Source: Treponema sp.
GTDB lineage: Bacteria > Spirochaetota > Spirochaetia > Treponematales > Treponemataceae
Direction: 5' to 3'
Length of the DNA stretch: 34,535 nucleotides
Assembly: GCA_017551705.1 (NCBI GenBank)
Contig: JAFZLA010000020.1
Location: 1 to 34,535, forward strand
Both the position numbers and the translations under genes were made by a program. Shown piece after piece: positions 30,525-34,535 of the stretch. How positions within the stretch are numbered: position 1 is the stretch's first letter; every line of letters begins with the position of its first letter. The notes below the pieces were generated by a model that was not told the DNA's origin, did no database searches, and was given only the letters and a program-made list of their open reading frames with translations.

Positions 30525-31663
30525 GCAAAGCCCTCTACGCCAAAAATCGGCAAGTCTTCCGCGCCGAATGTCGAAACTTTTTCAAAGTCCGCGGCCTCGA
30601 CCTTGACGTCAAGTCCAAAGGAATTTTTTAGCCCTTCCAAGCTTTCTTGGCCGGCGCCAGAAACTACGATTTTTCGAACTTTTTTATTCTCCAAGTATAC
30701 CACAAAAAACAAATTTGCGCAAACGCTTTTAAAGTTTATCGCCATCTTTTCCAGGGAACGTTTTTCGTAGTCCAAATAAAGGCGCAGCGCCCCCTTTCCT
30801 TGCGCCTGCTCATCTTTGGAAGCGTTTGAAAGAGCGTATTCAAAGGGAAAAAACACCCAGCCTTTTTGGCCGCCTTGTCCCCCGCCCCGCAAATGGTTAA
30901 AAACCGCCAAAGCGTCGACTTTTTGTTGGGAAGGGTCGCCGTCAAAAAGGGCCCCATTTTGCGCAAGGTTCTCCGCAAAACAAAAAAATCTTTTTACCTC
31001 GCCAAGTATTTGCTGCCAGTCAGCCGCGCCGCTTTGACCAGCGTCGGCCTGTTGGCGGCCGGCCTCGCCGCTTTCTTGGCTTTGCGAACCATTTTGGCCG
31101 TTTTGGTCGGACTGGCCTTCCCCGCCTTCAAGCGCGTCCATAATTTGGTCCAGGGCGGCGCTTTCGCAATCGATTCCCTTTTCTTCAAGGGCAAGGGCGG
31201 CCTCGGCGGCTTCCGCTTCCCGCCCCGCAAACTTTAACGCGGCGCGGCGGACTTTTTGCATCAAACGGCTGTCAAGCTTTGCCCCTTGCTGAATCATCGC
31301 CTGCAATATTTTTGCGCTCACGCTGTCGGCGGGCAATCCTAAAGCCGCCAAAAATTCGCGCGCCTCGGGGCTCATCGCGTCAAACGCCTTTACAAGAGCC
31401 TCGCCGCCTTGGGCTTGCCAGCCTTGGCCGCCCGCGATTTTTAAGGCCACGCTTTGGCCTTGCAAAGAAATTTGCGCCCTGAATGTTTGGCCTTCGACCA
31501 GGCTTTGGGCGGAGCGGGCGGCAAAACGGCCTCCCGCAAACGAAACCAAATAATTTCCGCCGCCTAAATTTTTTAACACTCGCGCAAAAACAAAATCGCC
31601 CTCCCGCAAGCTCTGCTGAACTCCAGAAAGGGCGTTTTGTGATTTTAGGCTTACTATTTGCAT
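30521..31663 (-). CDS. FliK/YlqG-like protein
   Basis: This is a 380-residue protein. ATG 31663 begins MQIVSLKSQNALSGVQQSL; a TTG at 31675 is less likely. It has a beta-rich N-terminal part (EGDFVFARVLKNLGGGNYLV; GQSVALKIAGGQGW), a central low-complexity Gln/Gly/Ser linker (~200-230), and a C-terminal globular domain (WVFFPFEYALS; GALRLYLDYEKRSLEKMAIN; ANLFFVVYLENKKVRKIVVS) like the C-terminal domain of flagellar hook-length control proteins. Coupling to the FlhB-like gene supports this. Its upstream region is lost at the composition break, so no promoter can be given. Confidence 0.7.
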   Translation of the reverse strand: MQIVSLKSQNALSGVQQSLREGDFVFARVLKNLGGGNYLVSFAGGRFAARSAQSLVEGQTFRAQISLQGQSVALKIAGGQGWQAQGGEALVKAFDAMSPEAREFLAALGLPADSVSAKILQAMIQQGAKLDSRLMQKVRRAALKFAGREAEAAEAALALEEKGIDCESAALDQIMDALEGGEGQSDQNGQNGSQSQESGEAGRQQADAGQSGAADWQQILGEVKRFFCFAENLAQNGALFDGDPSQQKVDALAVFNHLRGGGQGGQKGWVFFPFEYALSNASKDEQAQGKGALRLYLDYEKRSLEKMAINFKSVCANLFFVVYLENKKVRKIVVSGAGQESLEGLKNSFGLDVKVEAADFEKVSTFGAEDLPIFGVEGFA

Positions 31664-31667
31664 AAGT

Positions 31668-31706
31668 CCGGTCAAGGCGCGCTACGCTCTCAAGGCCTTG
31701 ACTCGG
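31668..31706 (+). repeat. Second copy of the long palindrome, beside the composition break
   Basis: GTCAAGGC (31671-31678) pairs with GCCTTGAC (31695-31702), with CCG/CGG outside and one unpaired T. The core and most of the loop equal the reverse complement of 28816-28860. The outer stems differ in sequence yet still pair in both copies. Confidence 0.75.
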
Positions 31707-31733
31707 CAAAACCTCGAGAGCGCGCCATCAGCA

Positions 31734-31835
31734 TTATTTCTTGTCCTTGGCTGCGGCTGCGGCGTCGTGCTCAGCCTTGTGCTCGGCCTTGATCTCCGCT
31801 TCCTTTTGGGCGGCGGCGGCGTCAGGGTTCGTCAT
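31734..31835 (-). CDS. Small Ala/Lys/Glu-rich protein coupled to the peroxidase gene
   Basis: This is a 33-codon ORF starting MTNPDAAAAQKEAEIKAEHK and ending in TAA at 31734-31736. ATG 31835 lies inside the last codons of the peroxidase gene (14-nt overlap) with GGAGAG just upstream, so it should be translated by coupling. The composition is that of the GC-rich block. It could be the natural 3' gene of that operon or a frame altered by the nearby join. Confidence 0.5.
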   Translation of the reverse strand: MTNPDAAAAQKEAEIKAEHKAEHDAAAAAKDKK

Positions 31836-32901
31836 GCGGCTCTCCTTGCGCCTGCGGCGCAGCGCCGTAAGCCGGCGGCGACCAGTGGCCGGTGAGCGTT
31901 TTCAGAAACGCCACCACCAGCCGGATGTCTTCTTCCGAGAGCGTGCGCCCAAGCTGGTAGGCGCCCATGACCGCCGTGGCCGATTCCAGCGACAGCGCGC
32001 GGCCATCGTGAAAATACGGCGCGGTCAGTTCGATGTTGCGCAGCGTCGGCACCTTGAAGACGTAGCGGTCGCTCTCGCGCCCGGTGACGTTGAACCGCCC
32101 CAGGTCGGCGCGCGAGACTTCCTGATTGACGAAAATGTCCGCCATGATGCCAAAGCGCTGGAACAGGTTGCCGCCCACGTTGATGCCCTGATGGCAACTG
32201 GCGCAGCCCAGCGCCTTGAAGCGCATGTAGCCGGCTTTTTCTTCGGCGCTGAGCGCGGCGCGGTCCCCCATCAGGTAGCGGTCAAACCGCGAAGGCGTCA
32301 CCAGCGTTTTTTCAAACTCGGCAATCGCATCGACGACCGTCTCGGGCGTCATGCCGCGCCCGGGATAGGCGCGCATGAAGGCGGTGGGATAGTAGGCGTC
32401 TGCCTCCAGCCGGGGCAGCAATACCTGCCAGTTGTTGGCCATGCTGACCGGGTTGTGAATGACGGCTTCGGCCTGCTCGGCCAGCGTTTTCACCCGCCCG
32501 TCCCAGAATTGCACGAAGTTGTAGCGGGAATTGAACACCGTGGGCGTATTGACCGCCGTCAGCGCGCCATCGACGCCAATGGAACGTTCCAGCCCATCGA
32601 CCCCGCCGGTGCCCAGATTGTGGCAGGTGGCGCAGGAGACGGTGGCGTCTTTCGACAGGCGTGGGTCGTGAAACAGGCGCATTCCCAAATCGACACGCTC
32701 GGGCGCGATGCCTTCGAGCAGCAGCGGCAGCGGGCGAATCGGCTCGCGCCACTGGGGCAGACGAAATTCGCGCACCCCATCAATCCTGCTGGCTTCGTCT
32801 TCTTTTTGCCCGAACGGCTTGCCGGAAAGAAACAGTGTGCCCAGCCCTGCCGCAAATACCAGCACAACGGTTCCAGCCAGAATGCGCGCCTTTTGATTCA
32901 T
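31822..32901 (-). CDS. Diheme cytochrome c peroxidase family protein
   Basis: This is a 359-residue periplasmic, probably membrane-anchored protein. I choose ATG 32901 because it opens a signal anchor (MNQKARILAGTVVLVFAAGL); the frame runs further upstream without such a signal. Two heme c sites are present, SCATCHNLG and GCASCHQGI. Other family landmarks are LGMRLFHDPRLSKDATVSC, NTPTVFNSRYNFVQFWDGR, KVPTLRNIELTAPYFHDGRA and RLVVAFLKTLTG. Family members reduce H2O2 with electrons from small cytochromes. The gene belongs to the GC-rich, beta-proteobacteria-like block; free-living treponemes are not expected to carry it. Confidence 0.92.
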   Translation of the reverse strand: MNQKARILAGTVVLVFAAGLGTLFLSGKPFGQKEDEASRIDGVREFRLPQWREPIRPLPLLLEGIAPERVDLGMRLFHDPRLSKDATVSCATCHNLGTGGVDGLERSIGVDGALTAVNTPTVFNSRYNFVQFWDGRVKTLAEQAEAVIHNPVSMANNWQVLLPRLEADAYYPTAFMRAYPGRGMTPETVVDAIAEFEKTLVTPSRFDRYLMGDRAALSAEEKAGYMRFKALGCASCHQGINVGGNLFQRFGIMADIFVNQEVSRADLGRFNVTGRESDRYVFKVPTLRNIELTAPYFHDGRALSLESATAVMGAYQLGRTLSEEDIRLVVAFLKTLTGHWSPPAYGAAPQAQGEPHDEP

Positions 32902-33146
32902 CGTACTACCGTGGAAAACGCCTGACGCCACGCGAAGCGAAAACGCCAGACGAAAATGGGCACAAGCCCCTTTATTGTATTCATTTTTTGCAAAAAAACC
33001 GCGAAAAACCGCAAATATTTTGCCGCCCGCCACCCCCACACCCCGCCCTGCCCTGCGCGTACCATTGCGCTTGACAGGCTTCTGTTCCTGCGTCCAGTCT
33101 TTCACCTTTTGCGCTTTGCGCGCACCACTGTGGAGAATCATCCGAA

Positions 33147-34214
33147 ATGCGCCCTGCCCGTCTGCGAATTGACCTTGCCGCCTTGCAACACAACTACCGC
33201 CTGCTGCGCCAGATGCATGGTGCGCGGGCGCTGGCCGTCGTCAAGGCGAACGCTTACGGTCACGGCGCGGTGCAATGCGCGCAGGCACTGGCACCCATCG
33301 CCGATGGGTTTGCCGTCGCCTTCGTGGAAGAGGCGCTGGTGCTGCGCGAAGCGGGCATTGCCGCGCCGATTCTGGTGCTGGAAGGTGCCTTTGACGGCGA
33401 AGACTGGCGCGCCGCCCACGCGCACAAGCTGTGGCTGGTGGTGCATCAAGAATCGCAGTTGCGCGCATTGGAAGAACAAACCTTCGCGCAGCCCCTGCCC
33501 GTCTGGCTGAAATGCAATACCGGCATGAACCGCGTCGGCTTCAATGCGGACGCCATCGCCCGCGCCCATCAGCGCCTCAAAGCCTGCGCGCAGGTCTCGG
33601 ACATCACCCTGATGACCCATCTGGCGCGCGCCGATGAACCGCAAGAATCTGCCACCAGCGAACAAATCACCTTGTTTGACCACGCCACGCACGCTCTGGA
33701 AGGCGCGCGCAGCCTGGCCAATTCCGCCGGTATTCTGGCGCATCCTGCCGCCCGCCGCGATTGGGCACGCCCGGGCATTGCGCTCTATGGCAGCAATCCG
33801 TTGCCGTCTGCCGACGTGGATTTGCGCCCGGTAATGACGCTGGAATCGCGCGTCTTTGCCGTGCGCGAACTGGCCGCCGGCGCGCCGCTGGGCTATGGCG
33901 CGCGCTTTCACGCGCCGCACCCGATGCGTATCGGACTGGTCGCCGCAGGCTACGCCGACGGCTATCCGCGCAGCGCGCCCGATGGCACGCTGGTGGCCGT
34001 CGACGGTCGCCCTGCCCGGCTGGTCGGGCGCGTGGCGATGGACATGCTCACCATTGACCTGACCGACCTGCCCGAAGCCGGCATCGGCAGCCGCGTGGAG
34101 CTGTGGGGCAAACAGATTCCGGTCGACAGCATCGCGCGTGCCGTCGGCACCATCAGCTATGAATTGCTGTGCAACGCCAAACGCGCGCAGTGCATTTTTG
34201 AAAACGGCACCTGA
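33147..34214 (+). CDS. alr: Alanine racemase
   Basis: This PLP enzyme makes D-alanine for peptidoglycan. The product has 355 residues, the usual length. RIDLAALQHNYRLLRQ opens the barrel. The PLP lysine is in AVVKANAYGHG, LKCNTGMNRVGF follows, and the C-terminal domain supplies the catalytic Tyr region LGYGARFHAPHPMRIG with AAGYADGYPR, then GRVAMDMLTIDLTDLP. GGAGA at 33132-33136 precedes ATG 33147. It diverges from the peroxidase gene and converges with ruvC (33-nt gap). Codon use is GC-rich, unlike the spirochaete part. Confidence 0.97.
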   Translation: MRPARLRIDLAALQHNYRLLRQMHGARALAVVKANAYGHGAVQCAQALAPIADGFAVAFVEEALVLREAGIAAPILVLEGAFDGEDWRAAHAHKLWLVVHQESQLRALEEQTFAQPLPVWLKCNTGMNRVGFNADAIARAHQRLKACAQVSDITLMTHLARADEPQESATSEQITLFDHATHALEGARSLANSAGILAHPAARRDWARPGIALYGSNPLPSADVDLRPVMTLESRVFAVRELAAGAPLGYGARFHAPHPMRIGLVAAGYADGYPRSAPDGTLVAVDGRPARLVGRVAMDMLTIDLTDLPEAGIGSRVELWGKQIPVDSIARAVGTISYELLCNAKRAQCIFENGT

Positions 34215-34247
34215 CCCGCGCCGTTCGCGTTTCCCGTCTTTCCCTGG

Positions 34248-34535
34248 TTACGGCAGCGCCGTCCAGCGCGCGGCGCGTTTGCGTGCGCTGCGTTTGTGTT
34301 CCATCTGCATTTGCCCGATGCCCGCGTGCGCGTGGCAAATGGCGCACGCCAAGGCGTCTGCCGCATCCGCCCCGGGCGCGCCGGTAAGCGCCAGCAGCCG
34401 CTGCACCATGTGCTGCACCTGTTCCTTGGCCGCCTTGCCGTGACCGACCACGGCTTGCTTGATTTGCAAGGCGGTGTATTCGGCCACCGGCAAATCGCAG
34501 GCGACCGCGCCACAAATCACCGCACCGCGCGCCTG
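34248..34535 (-). CDS. ruvC: Holliday junction resolvase RuvC, C-terminal part
   Basis: The frame is open from the window edge; 95 codons and the stop are present, the N-terminus lies outside. The product starts QARGAV, continues [17 protein letters not shown] and [12 protein letters not shown], and carries [14 protein letters not shown] with the last two metal-binding Asp residues of RuvC. It ends in a basic tail. RuvC cuts Holliday junctions within the RuvABC complex. Its style fits beta-proteobacteria. Confidence 0.93.
   Translation of the reverse strand, partial: QARGAVICGAVACDLPVAEYTALQIKQAVVGHGKAAKEQVQHMVQRLLALTGAPGADAADALACAICHAHAGIGQMQMEHKRSARKRAARWTALP

Noticed and set aside
31741..32925. 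394-residue + strand ORF opposite the peroxidase gene
   Set aside because: It is a long antisense frame typical of GC-rich coding DNA; the minus frame has heme motifs.
33138..33920. 260-residue minus-strand ORF opposite alr
   Set aside because: It is an antisense shadow of the alanine racemase gene.

Overview
Bases 1 to about 31,700 look like one stretch of a Treponema-like spirochaete chromosome. The reasons are a Transposase_31/Rpn paralogue array, a giant GGGIY-repeat lipoprotein ending in BspA-type leucine-rich repeats, many exported TPR and hypothetical proteins, a FlhB C-terminal homologue next to a FliK-like protein, and many A and T runs at moderate GC. The last ~2.8 kb (about 31,734 to the end) is different: clearly more GC-rich, with beta-proteobacterial-looking genes (diheme cytochrome c peroxidase, alanine racemase, ruvC). 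The switch falls within about 30 nt beside a palindromic repeat. It is either a chimeric contig join or a recent transfer; I favour a join.

Layout. 1-4718 (+): three complete and two partial copies of an Rpn-like PD-(D/E)XK nuclease, separated by near-identical 260-350 nt intergenic repeats that carry the promoter and a terminator-like hairpin. 4715-14650 (-): one 3311-residue surface lipoprotein built from six beta-helix modules. 14877-16148 (+): pgk, followed by three palindromes and a strong terminator. 16358-16885 (+): a small pseudo-receiver/winged-helix regulator. 16847-19276 (-): a six-TM protein and an exported TPR protein. 19435-22884 (+): a cell-envelope operon (TPR lipoprotein, MltD-like lytic transglycosylase, OmpA-family protein). 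22904-27147 (-): a tiny exported peptide, tatD, asnA, a TIM-barrel-like hypothetical and an rluA-type pseudouridine synthase. 27193-28533 (-): two related exported proteins. 28652-28737 (+): tRNA-Leu(TAA). 28859-31663 (-): FliK/YlqG-like, FlhB-like (YlqH), a DUF3391-like domain, YraN, and two small hypotheticals. 31734-34535: the foreign block.

The most interesting signal is the Rpn array. The copies look like mosaics in which C-terminal tails have been exchanged. Every copy has an in-frame internal start codon behind a good Shine-Dalgarno sequence at the start of the C-terminal helical region, the arrangement expected if a small C-terminal protein is made from inside the gene, as known for intragenic antitoxins of E. 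coli Rpn nucleases. The last element of the array (4440-4718) is such a tail on its own. Other signals are an rluA-type gene invaded in both orientations by a ~14-nt repeat, several leaderless or nearly leaderless genes, and two families of dispersed palindromes. All calls come from reading the sequence; no searches were run.
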